From NCBI GenBank assembly GCA_024281095.1, contig JAMXLJ010000103.1, positions 1 through 34,675 on the forward strand: DNA of 34,675 bases, given 5' to 3'. The stretch's first letter is position 1, and every line of letters begins with the position of its first letter. Made by a program: the position numbers and the translations under genes. Positions 1 to 8,723 of the stretch are shown piece by piece. The DNA comes from Acidimicrobiia bacterium (GTDB lineage Bacteria > Actinomycetota > Acidimicrobiia > IMCC26256 > JAMXLJ01). Below the pieces are notes generated by a model that was not told the DNA's origin, did no database searches, and worked only from the letters and a program-made list of their open reading frames with translations.

Positions 1-291
1 GAACGGCCCGACAACGTCTACGTCGACGATGCACTCGCGTGGTCGCTGTTGCGCAGCGGAGACGTTGCTTCCGCGCGGTCCGAGATCGCGCGCGCGGAGC
101 GGCTCGGCACCGCGGACCCGATGATCCACTACCACGCCGCGGCGATCGCAGAGGCGGCGGGCGACACGTCGGCTGCCCGCGCGTCGATCACGAAGGTCGT
201 CACGTCGAACCCGTGGTTCTCGTTCCGACTCCACTCCGACGTGCTCGCGCTCGCGTCACGTCTCGGCGTCGGCGTTCCATCGCCGCCCTAA
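1..291 (+). CDS. C-terminal end of a TPR-like protein (5' truncated)
   Basis: The reading frame is open from the first base of the window and ends at the TAA at 289-291, so only about 96 C-terminal residues are visible. The piece contains two helix-turn-helix-like units of TPR type: one around DDALAWSLLRSGD followed by an Ala/Arg-rich helix, and one around MIHYHAAAIAEAAGD followed by SAARASI. It ends with a Trp/Phe-rich stretch (NPWFSF), which is common at the close of TPR solenoids. An internal ATG at 49 exists, but the frame upstream of it (VYVDDALAWSLL) is clearly coding, so the true start lies before the window. TPR solenoids bind protein partners; no specific role can be given. It converges on the thiolase gene, whose stop lies 66 bases away. 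Confidence 0.7.
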   Translation, partial: ERPDNVYVDDALAWSLLRSGDVASARSEIARAERLGTADPMIHYHAAAIAEAAGDTSAARASITKVVTSNPWFSFRLHSDVLALASRLGVGVPSPP

Positions 292-356
292 CCTCGCTCA
301 GTTGGGACGCAAGTGGCGCTGTGGGCGCCGACCCAAGTGGGTGTGGGGTGGTTTGC

Positions 357-2823
<2,467 letters not shown>

Positions 2824-2833
2824 GGCCGGCGGC

Positions 2834-3706
2834 ATGCAGCGACCCGAGAGAGGCGTCGTCGACACGATGATGTCGATACCTCCCGAGCCCGGCGACATGA
2901 GCTGGCTCGAGGCACTGCGTCCGCTCCTACGCGACGAGGAATCGCTGTCGGCGTTCAAGTTTCCGGCCGAGTACATGTTCAAGAATCTGCCCGCGGCGCG
3001 CTTCGCAGACGACGCGCTCGTCGCGGTTCTGCACGAGATGGACCGCTTCGGCGTGGCGCGGGCGATGATCGGTGTCAGCTTCGGCAACGAACGCGCGCTC
3101 GCCGCGTTGCGCGATCATCCCGACCGCTTCTTCGGGAGCTTCGAGGTCGACCCGAATCAGGGTGAAGAGGGTGTGCGCGCGCTCAGACGGGCGGTCGAGG
3201 ACCTCGGGGTGCGGGCCGCGACCGCGTTCCCCGCCGGGACCTTCCCGCAGGTCCCCGTCGACGACGCGCGCTGGTACCCGCTCTACCAGGCCTGCGTCGA
3301 TCTCGACATCCCGATCTGCGTCTGCCTGGGTGTGCCGGGCCCGCGGGTACCGGCCGCGCCGCAGGACGTCATGGGCATCGACGAGGTGTGTTACCGCTTC
3401 CCCGAGTTGACGGTCGTCACCCGCCACGGCTGCGAGCCGTGGACCGCGCTCGCGGTGAAGCTGATGCTCAAATGGCCGAACCTCTACTACTCCACCAGCG
3501 CGTTCGCGCCGAAGCACTATCCCCGCGACGTCATCGAGTACGCGAACACGCGCGGTGCCGACAAGGTCATCTACGCGGGGTACTTCCCGATGGGACTGTC
3601 GCTCGAGACCATCTTCACGCAGCTGCCCGAGGTTCCGCTGCGCGACCACGTCTGGCCCAAGTTCCTCGGCGACAACGCGCGGCGAGTGTTCCGGCTGGAC
3701 GCGTAA
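2834..3706 (+). CDS. Amidohydrolase-2 family TIM-barrel protein lacking the metal motif
   Basis: The 290-residue protein resembles the amidohydrolase_2 (ACMSD-like) barrel in its second half: DLDIPICVCLGVPGP, VDEVCYRFPELTVVTRHG and KLMLKWPNLYYSTSAF, closing with DNARRVFRL. The usual N-terminal HxH zinc pair is absent; the corresponding stretch reads VVDTMMSIPP. The barrel-end GSDYP/GTDYP motif appears as YAGYFPMG, so the metal-binding Asp is also missing. His201 or so (TRHG) remains. It is therefore either a non-catalytic member or uses another chemistry. The ATG at 2834 lies 10 bases after the racemase stop; an alternative ATG is at 2867. Co-transcription with the racemase suggests a role in the same CoA-ester pathway. 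Confidence 0.75.
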   Translation: MQRPERGVVDTMMSIPPEPGDMSWLEALRPLLRDEESLSAFKFPAEYMFKNLPAARFADDALVAVLHEMDRFGVARAMIGVSFGNERALAALRDHPDRFFGSFEVDPNQGEEGVRALRRAVEDLGVRAATAFPAGTFPQVPVDDARWYPLYQACVDLDIPICVCLGVPGPRVPAAPQDVMGIDEVCYRFPELTVVTRHGCEPWTALAVKLMLKWPNLYYSTSAFAPKHYPRDVIEYANTRGADKVIYAGYFPMGLSLETIFTQLPEVPLRDHVWPKFLGDNARRVFRLDA

Positions 3707-3710
3707 CGAA

Positions 3711-4559
3711 TCACAGCGGGAAATCGTCGGGCCAGTCGCGCGTGGGGCTGAGCTGCCATACGGGATCGCGCTTCTCCACGAACGCCACCACACCTTCACG
3801 CGCGTCCTCACGTCCCATCACCACGCGGTGCAGCTCGGTCTCGACCCGCTCGACGTCGTCGGGCCCGAGCGCGGTGCCGCTCCACAGCAGTCGCTTGCTC
3901 AACGCGACCGACAGCGGCGCGGTGTTGCGGGCCACGTCGCGAGCCAACTCCAGTGCGGCGGGGAGCACCTCCGCGGCGGGCAGCGCCCGGCTCGCGAGGC
4001 CGAGCGCGACGGCCTCGCGGCCCGAGAACTCGCGCCCGGTGAGCAGCAGCTCGGCCGCGACTGCAAAGCCGGCCGCGCGCGGAACGGTCCAGTGCGAGTG
4101 GGCGTCGGGAATCACGCCCCGCCGCACGTGCACGAACCCGAGCCGAGCGTCCTCGGCGACCAACCGGATGTCGCACTGCATCGGGATCGTCAGGCCGATC
4201 CCGATGGCGTGGCCGTTGATCGCGGCGACGACGGGTTTGCGCACCTCCCACGCCCGCGGCCGCACCGGTGACGCGGTGAATTCGCGTACCGGGCCCGAAG
4301 GCGACGCGAACGTCTCGCTGCCGCGCTCGAAGTCCGCGCCGGCGCAAAACGCCCGGCCCGCGCCCGTCAGCACGACGGCGCGTACGGCATCGTCGGCGTC
4401 GCAACGGCCGTAGATTCGCCCGAGCTCGTCGCCCATGCGACCCGTGAACGCGTTGAGCCGGTCCGGTCGGTTCAACGTGACGAGCGCGACTCCGTCGTCG
4501 AGGCTGAACGTGACGTGCTCGAAGCTGTCGTGCTCGAAGCTGTTGTGCTGGTCGACCAC
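3711..4559 (-). CDS. Enoyl-CoA hydratase/isomerase (crotonase) family protein
   Basis: The 282-residue crotonase carries the CoA-binding NRPDRLNAF segment, the oxyanion-hole AFCAGADF motif, and INGHAIGIG followed by CDIRLVAEDARLGF. Both Glu residues of classical enoyl-CoA hydratase are absent: the first position falls in GIGLTIP and the second in LGFVHVRRG. Members with VRRGxxP then usually carry a Glu that here is Asp (VIPDAHSHW). A hydratase of classical mechanism is therefore doubtful; an isomerase or hydrolase of the crotonase fold is possible. The start is a GTG at 4559 behind a GGGGGA ribosome site. Residues 5-15 contain a short NSFEH/DSFEH repeat. It converges on the amidohydrolase-like gene, with only four bases between the stops, and is divergent from the LLM monooxygenase. 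Confidence 0.85.
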   Translation of the reverse strand: MVDQHNSFEHDSFEHVTFSLDDGVALVTLNRPDRLNAFTGRMGDELGRIYGRCDADDAVRAVVLTGAGRAFCAGADFERGSETFASPSGPVREFTASPVRPRAWEVRKPVVAAINGHAIGIGLTIPMQCDIRLVAEDARLGFVHVRRGVIPDAHSHWTVPRAAGFAVAAELLLTGREFSGREAVALGLASRALPAAEVLPAALELARDVARNTAPLSVALSKRLLWSGTALGPDDVERVETELHRVVMGREDAREGVVAFVEKRDPVWQLSPTRDWPDDFPL

Positions 4560-4597
4560 TCGTCCCCCTACAGCCTGCGCACGGCCGACTCTACGGT

Positions 4598-4607
4598 TGA
4601 GCGCTCA
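4598..4607. promoter_or_regulatory. Perfect 10-bp palindrome between crotonase and LLM genes
   Basis: TGAGCGCTCA is a perfect palindrome lying between two copies of CGACTCTACGGT (4586-4597 and 4642-4653). Read on the minus strand, the first copy offers a TAGAGT -10-like box for the crotonase gene. The location in a divergent promoter makes it a candidate operator, but ten bases can be chance. Confidence 0.3.
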
Positions 4608-4624
4608 GCGGTCCGTCCATCTGC

Positions 4625-4653
4625 TTGACCCTTCCGAAGGTCGACTCTACGGT
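4625..4653 (+). promoter_or_regulatory. Sigma-70 type promoter of the LLM gene, probably leaderless
   Basis: TTGACC (4625-4630) and TACGGT (4648-4653) are separated by exactly 17 bases, a good housekeeping promoter for a high-GC actinobacterium. The ATG at 4662 begins eight bases after the -10 box, and no ribosome site fits between them, so the transcript probably starts at or next to the ATG. CCTTCCGAAGG (4630-4640), an 11-base inverted repeat with a one-base centre, sits in the spacer and could be a repressor site. Confidence 0.6.
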
Positions 4654-4661
4654 CGGTCGTC

Positions 4662-5807
4662 ATGGAATTCGGGATCTTCATCCAGGGTCATCTGCCGCGC
4701 TCGCGCTGGAACGACGACCCGGACGCCGAGCACACCGCGCTGACGCGCGAGGTCGAGCTCGTCGAAGCCGCCGACCGCAACGGGTGGAAGTACGTCTGGG
4801 TCACGGAGCACCACTTCCTCAACGAGTACTCACATCTCTCGGCCAACGAGGTGTACCTCGGATACCTCGCGCACGCGACCGACCGGATCCATCTCGGCTC
4901 GGGAATCTTCAACATCAACCCGCAGGTGAACCACCCGGCCCGCGTCGCCGAGCGCGTCGCGATGCTCGACCACCTCAGCGACGGTCGCTTCGAGTTCGGC
5001 ACCGGTCGCGGCGCCGGCAGCCGTGAAGTCACCGGGTTCGGCCTGCCCGACACGAACGTCACCAAGGAGATCTACGACGAGGTCATCCCGGAGTTCGTGA
5101 AGATGTGGCGCGACGGCCCGTACGGCCACGACGGAAAGTGGTTCTCGATGCCGCCCCGCGAGATCCTCCCGAAGCCCTGGCGGAACTCGCACCCGCCGCT
5201 GTGGGTCGCAGCGGGCAACCCGCCCACGTACGAGAAGGCCGCCCGCCGCGGCATGGGTGTGCTCGGCTTCAACGTCGCGTCGATCGGCGAGATGGAGCCG
5301 ATGGTCCGCGCGTACAAGAGCGCGATCGGTTCCGCCGAGCCCGTCGGCGAGTACGTCAACGACAACGTGATGATCACCAACGGGCTCGTCTGCCTCGAAG
5401 ACGGTCGCAAGGCCCGCGACCTCGTCTGCCACATGGGAATCGGCTACCTGCAGAGCCTCGTGTTCCACTACCACGACACGTTCCCGCCGGCTGAGGGCCT
5501 CCCACGGTGGCCCGACCTCATACCCGAGCCCACACCCGAGGACGTCGAGTACCGCATCAACGAGGGATTCATCCTGTGTGGGGATCCCGACGAAGTCGTC
5601 GCCCAAGCGCGGCGCTACGAGAGCGTCGGGGCCGATCAACTCGTGTTCGGTCTCCCACTCGACATGGGGTTCGACGCCGCGCTCGAATCGATCGAGCTGT
5701 TCGGCCAACACGTCATCCCGAAGCTCGACCCCGACCCCGTGCACCGCACGACCAGGTTCCGCCAGGGCGCGCCTTCCACGTCTCGCACCCCGCCCACTGC
5801 CGCGTGA
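4662..5807 (+). CDS. LLM-class flavin-dependent monooxygenase (bacterial luciferase-like)
   Basis: The 381-residue protein begins with the class signature MEFGIFIQGH and continues with VTEHHFLNEYSHLS, a strand rich in HLGSGIF, and the DHLSDGRFEFGTGRG segment that helps hold the flavin and its phosphate. The family uses FMNH2 or F420 to oxidise alkanes, aldehydes, ketones or other small substrates; which cofactor is used here cannot be told. The ATG at 4662 gives the exact family N-terminus. It seems to be expressed from its own leaderless promoter, away from the divergent crotonase. The last 25 residues or so are Pro/Thr/Arg-rich and look like an unconserved tail. The desulforedoxin-like genes follow after 19 bases, possibly with a separate promoter. 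Confidence 0.88.
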   Translation: MEFGIFIQGHLPRSRWNDDPDAEHTALTREVELVEAADRNGWKYVWVTEHHFLNEYSHLSANEVYLGYLAHATDRIHLGSGIFNINPQVNHPARVAERVAMLDHLSDGRFEFGTGRGAGSREVTGFGLPDTNVTKEIYDEVIPEFVKMWRDGPYGHDGKWFSMPPREILPKPWRNSHPPLWVAAGNPPTYEKAARRGMGVLGFNVASIGEMEPMVRAYKSAIGSAEPVGEYVNDNVMITNGLVCLEDGRKARDLVCHMGIGYLQSLVFHYHDTFPPAEGLPRWPDLIPEPTPEDVEYRINEGFILCGDPDEVVAQARRYESVGADQLVFGLPLDMGFDAALESIELFGQHVIPKLDPDPVHRTTRFRQGAPSTSRTPPTAA

Positions 5808-5814
5808 CGGCAGG

Positions 5815-5820
5815 TACGCT
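5815..5820 (+). promoter_or_regulatory. Possible -10 box for leaderless expression of the mini-protein genes
   Basis: TACGCT ends six bases before the ATG at 5827, and no ribosome site is visible there. This matches the TANNNT spacing seen at several other starts in the window. No convincing -35 element is present, so co-transcription with the LLM gene remains possible. Confidence 0.3.
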
Positions 5821-5826
5821 GGCCCT

Positions 5827-5973
5827 ATGAGTGCACCGAAGGTCGGGGAACGCCTCCGCTGTTCGCAGTGCGGCACGGAGATCATCGTCGTGAAGGCGCC
5901 GACCGGCCCCGTGTCGTGCTGCGGCGCCGAGATGACCGCACGGGCGCAGCAAGGGAGCGAGAGTGCCCAATAA
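5827..5973 (+). CDS. Desulforedoxin-like mini-protein with a Cys4 metal site
   Basis: A 48-residue protein with Cys12-x2-Cys15 (RCSQCGTEI) and an adjacent pair Cys31-Cys32 (SCCGAEM). This CxxC plus CC arrangement, with a short hydrophobic strand (IIVVKAP) between, is that of desulforedoxin and of the N-terminal domain of desulfoferrodoxin, which bind one iron through four thiolates and transfer electrons. Zinc binding is the alternative. The ATG at 5827 is the only plausible start. The gene overlaps the next small gene by 11 bases, so the two are almost certainly translated together. Metal identity and partners are not visible; a redox role beside the flavin monooxygenase is inference. Confidence 0.7.
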   Translation: MSAPKVGERLRCSQCGTEIIVVKAPTGPVSCCGAEMTARAQQGSESAQ

Positions 5974-6106
5974 CTTGGGGAAGCGGTACACGTGCGCCGA
6001 ATGCGAGGCCACGGTGCTCGTCACCAAGGCGGGCGACGGCGCGCTGGAGTGCCACGGCAAGGCGATGGAGATCCTCCAGGCGAAGCCGCTGCCCTCGTCC
6101 GACTGA
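5963..6106 (+). CDS. Second desulforedoxin-like mini-protein (Cys3-His)
   Basis: A 47-residue frame opens with GTG at 5963, ten bases before the previous stop ends, and closes at the TGA 6104-6106. GGGAG at 5953-5957 serves as ribosome site. It parallels its neighbour: Cys11-x2-Cys14 (TCAECEATV), then a strand VLVTKAG, then Cys30-His31 (LECHGKAM) in place of the Cys-Cys pair. It is thus a diverged tandem copy in which the fourth thiolate is replaced by His, which would shift the potential of an iron centre or favour zinc. Its short length makes it easy to miss. The crotonase gene starts seven bases later, so the three genes form one unit. Confidence 0.65.
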   Translation: MPNNLGKRYTCAECEATVLVTKAGDGALECHGKAMEILQAKPLPSSD

Positions 6107-6113
6107 CACCTCC

Positions 6114-7151
6114 GTGCCCGTCGTCGTCGTCGACCCGCAGGTGTTCGACGGCCCCTCGGCTCCGGCGGTGCTCGCCGCCCTGGTCGACGAGCTCGGCGGC
6201 GACCCCACGCTGCTGTGCTTCGACGGCGACTGGCCCCCCGGCATCGAGGTCGATCCCTCGACGCGCACGAGCCTGCGGAGGCTCCCCGCGCTGTCCGTCG
6301 CCGTGGCGTGCCCGGACCCCGCGGTGGCCGCCGCGTTCGATCTCGCCGTCGTCGACGCGGACGCGCTCGCACCACTCCGGGTCGGGTTCGAACAGGCGCC
6401 GTATGCGTCGGTGTCCGCGGCGTTGCTGCTCCGTGACGCTCCGGACGACACCTGGGCCGGGCTCGTCGCCGAGTCGGGCACCTACTCGCTCTTGCAAGCA
6501 GGCCCCGAGTTCCGACGGTGGCTCGCATCACGGTGTGCGCCACGGCCCGCCCGCGAGGACGACGCCGAACGAGTGACGGTGGAGCGGCGCGGCGCGATCC
6601 ACGAGATCGTGCTCACACGCGGCGAACGCCACAACGCGTTCGACGCGCGGATGCGCGACCAGCTGCATGCCGTCTTGCGAGACCTCGCCGCGGTCGACGG
6701 CCCGATCGTCGTGCGCGGCGACGGCCCTTCGTTCTCGTCGGGTGGTGATCTCGCGGAGTTCGGGAGCTCGGCGGGGCCCGTGCAGTCCCACGTCCTGCGC
6801 GTGACCCGATCGGTCGCGATGCTGCTGAGCGATCTCGCGCCCCGGCTGGTCGTCGCCCTGCACGGTGCGTGCATCGGCGCGGGGATCGAGCTGCCGGCGT
6901 TCGCGTCGCGTGTGATCGCGGCCGACACTGCGCGCTTCGCACTCCCCGAGCTGAAGCTCGGCCTCGTCCCCGGAGCCGGCGGCACCGTGTCGATCCGGCG
7001 CCGGATTGGCCGGGCCTTCCTGCTCGAGCTGCTCCTGTCCGGCCGCACGATCGACACGGCGACCGCCCGGCGCTCCGGGTTGGTCGACGAGGTCGTGCCG
7101 CTCGCGCAGCTCCGCGACCGCGCGTACGCCATCGCCGAATCGATGACGTGA
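6114..7151 (+). CDS. Enoyl-CoA hydratase with an N-terminal extension
   Basis: The 345-residue protein has two parts. Residues 1 to about 150 form an Ala/Asp/Val-rich region that I do not recognise; it contains alternating strands (VVVVDPQVF, TLLCFDG, SVAVACP) that could be a small alpha/beta domain. Residues 153-345 form a crotonase domain with HNAF at 173-176, oxyanion-hole segments around SFSSGGDL and HGACIGAGIEL, and both classical catalytic glutamates: Glu259 (GAGIEL) and Glu279 (LPELKLGLVPGAGG). It should hydrate trans-2-enoyl-CoA. The GTG at 6114 is chosen because it follows the mini-protein stop by seven bases and starts the first hydrophobic strand; no strong ribosome site is seen, in keeping with translational coupling. 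It converges on the SDR pair. Confidence 0.8.
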   Translation: MPVVVVDPQVFDGPSAPAVLAALVDELGGDPTLLCFDGDWPPGIEVDPSTRTSLRRLPALSVAVACPDPAVAAAFDLAVVDADALAPLRVGFEQAPYASVSAALLLRDAPDDTWAGLVAESGTYSLLQAGPEFRRWLASRCAPRPAREDDAERVTVERRGAIHEIVLTRGERHNAFDARMRDQLHAVLRDLAAVDGPIVVRGDGPSFSSGGDLAEFGSSAGPVQSHVLRVTRSVAMLLSDLAPRLVVALHGACIGAGIELPAFASRVIAADTARFALPELKLGLVPGAGGTVSIRRRIGRAFLLELLLSGRTIDTATARRSGLVDEVVPLAQLRDRAYAIAESMT

Positions 7152-7160
7152 CCCGAGCTG

Positions 7161-7925
7161 TCAGAGGCCGGTGAAGCTGCCGCCGTCACACACGATGGTC
7201 TGGCCCGTGACGTAGCCCGCGTCATCGCTCGCGAGGAAGGCGGCCACCGAGCCGATGTCGCGTTCGGCGTCGCCGACGCGCCCGAGCGGAGTGCGGGCCT
7301 CCAGCCGCTCCTTGAGCGTCGGATTCGAAGCGAACGCGTGCGCCAGTGCGGGCGTCTCCGCGACCGGCGCGATGCAGTTGACAGTGATCCCGTGCGGGCC
7401 CCATTCGCGGGCCAGGCTCTTGGCGATCGCGCGTTGGGCCGCTTTCACCGGCGCGTACAACGGGATGTTGGCGCTGCCCTCCACACCGGCGGGCGAGGTC
7501 ACGAGGATCAGACGCCCACGCGCACCGGCATCGCGCAGGTGCGGGTAGGCGAGCTGCGCACAGAAGAACGAGCCCCATACCGCGGTGCGCGAGTTCTGCT
7601 CCCAAACGTCGGCGCCGGCATCCTCCAGGCGGTGCGCCACGCCGCCGCGGAACGCGTTGTGGATCATGACGTGCAATGCGCCGAAGCGCGCGACCGCCGC
7701 GTCGACACAGGCGGCGACGTCGTCACGGCGGGTCACGTCGGTCACGATGCAGACCGCCTCCCCACCGCGCGCGGAGATCTCGTCGACGACCGGATCACCG
7801 GTCTGCGCGCGCCGGGCCGCGATGACGACGCGCGCACCGCGCTCCGCCATCGCGAGCGCGATGCCGCGGCCCACACCCTGGCCCGCTCCGGTCACGATGG
7901 CGACGCGCCCGTCGAGCCCGGTCAC
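7161..7925 (-). CDS. Short-chain dehydrogenase/reductase (catalytically complete)
   Basis: A classical 254-residue SDR. The nucleotide site TGAGQGVGRG lies near residue 11, the active-site Ser is in LVTSPAG, the Tyr and Lys are in LYAPVKAA, and the C-terminus has the FabG-like YVTGQTIVCDGG. The NNAG motif is changed to HNAF. The GTG start at 7925 overlaps the stop of the preceding SDR gene by four bases (GTGA), so translation is coupled; a longer frame to 7955 would only add an Arg run. It probably acts as an NAD(P)-dependent 3-hydroxyacyl-CoA dehydrogenase or ketoreductase in the surrounding beta-oxidation genes. Its partner is a degenerate copy, so a mixed oligomer is likely (inference). 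Confidence 0.87.
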   Translation of the reverse strand: MTGLDGRVAIVTGAGQGVGRGIALAMAERGARVVIAARRAQTGDPVVDEISARGGEAVCIVTDVTRRDDVAACVDAAVARFGALHVMIHNAFRGGVAHRLEDAGADVWEQNSRTAVWGSFFCAQLAYPHLRDAGARGRLILVTSPAGVEGSANIPLYAPVKAAQRAIAKSLAREWGPHGITVNCIAPVAETPALAHAFASNPTLKERLEARTPLGRVGDAERDIGSVAAFLASDDAGYVTGQTIVCDGGSFTGL

Positions 7926-8668
7926 GGTGCCATCCACACGCCGCCGTCGACGCACAACGTCGCGCCGGTGACGAAATGGGCTGCCTCGGAGGCCAGGAAG
8001 GTGACGACGGGGCCGAGATCGGCGCGCGGGTCACCGGCGCGGCCGAGCGCCGGCGCGGCCAGCGACACCGACGCCGCGCTGACGCCCTCGAGCGCCAGCT
8101 CGGGCGCGGGTGCGATGCAGTTCACCGTGATGCCGTGCGCGCCCCATTGACGCGCGGCCGACTTCGCGAGCAGGCGTTGGCCCTCGACCGCGGCGGCCAG
8201 CGGCGCGAGCCCTGGCGCGCCGGACATCGACAGCGTCGGTGTGACCACGACGAAGCGGCCGAACCCGCCGTCGCGCATCGCGGGGAACGCGGCCTGGAAC
8301 AGGAACAGCGTGGAACGCATCGTGCGCTCCCAGGTCGCGTCCCACGCGGCGTCGGTCACGTCCGCGAACGAGCTGGGGGCCGCGGTCGCGTCGCCCATCG
8401 GATGCATCGCGTGCACGACGACGTCGACCGTAGTGCCGAGCGCGCCGCTCGCCCGTGCGATCACGTCGCCGGCGCCGTCGGGCGAACCGATGTCGCCTGC
8501 GACCGACATCACCCGTTCGTCGGCACACGGGCCGAGCGCGACAACCCGTGCGCCCGCGCCGGCGAGCGCGGCAGCGAGACCGCGACCGATGTCGAGGTCC
8601 GCGCCGGTCACGAGCGCGCCGCGTTGCGTGAGATCGGTCGCTGCGGGCACGGAGCCGGAAGCTAACAC
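7922..8668 (-). CDS. Degenerate SDR (probable pseudoenzyme partner of the next SDR)
   Basis: This 248-residue SDR is clearly paralogous to the gene after it: WGAHGITVNCIAP and FVTGATLCVDGG match WGPHGITVNCIAP and YVTGQTIVCDGG. The catalytic positions are lost, however. The Ser segment reads VVTPTLS, and Tyr-x3-Lys is replaced by PLAAAVEGQ. The glycine motif is TGADLDIGRG, with Asp in place of the middle Gly, and NNAG is HAMH. The fold and the C-terminal dimer interface look intact, so it is not a decaying gene; third-position GC is normal throughout. The start is a GTG at 8668, with a second GTG at 8650 as alternative. It probably forms a heteromer with the active SDR. Confidence 0.8.
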   Translation of the reverse strand: MLASGSVPAATDLTQRGALVTGADLDIGRGLAAALAGAGARVVALGPCADERVMSVAGDIGSPDGAGDVIARASGALGTTVDVVVHAMHPMGDATAAPSSFADVTDAAWDATWERTMRSTLFLFQAAFPAMRDGGFGRFVVVTPTLSMSGAPGLAPLAAAVEGQRLLAKSAARQWGAHGITVNCIAPAPELALEGVSAASVSLAAPALGRAGDPRADLGPVVTFLASEAAHFVTGATLCVDGGVWMAP

Positions 8669-8696
8669 CCGATCCCGTCGGTGCGGCCGGTGGCAT

Positions 8697-8709
8697 GCGA
8701 AGCTTTCGC
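8697..8709. promoter_or_regulatory. Small inverted repeat between divergent SDR and membrane-protein genes
   Basis: GCGAA and TTCGC are separated by GCT in the 55-base gap between the starts at 8668 and 8724. The position suits an operator, but the arms are only five bases long and no -10/-35 pair is convincing next to it. Confidence 0.2.
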
Positions 8710-8723
8710 GACCCGAGGACGCG

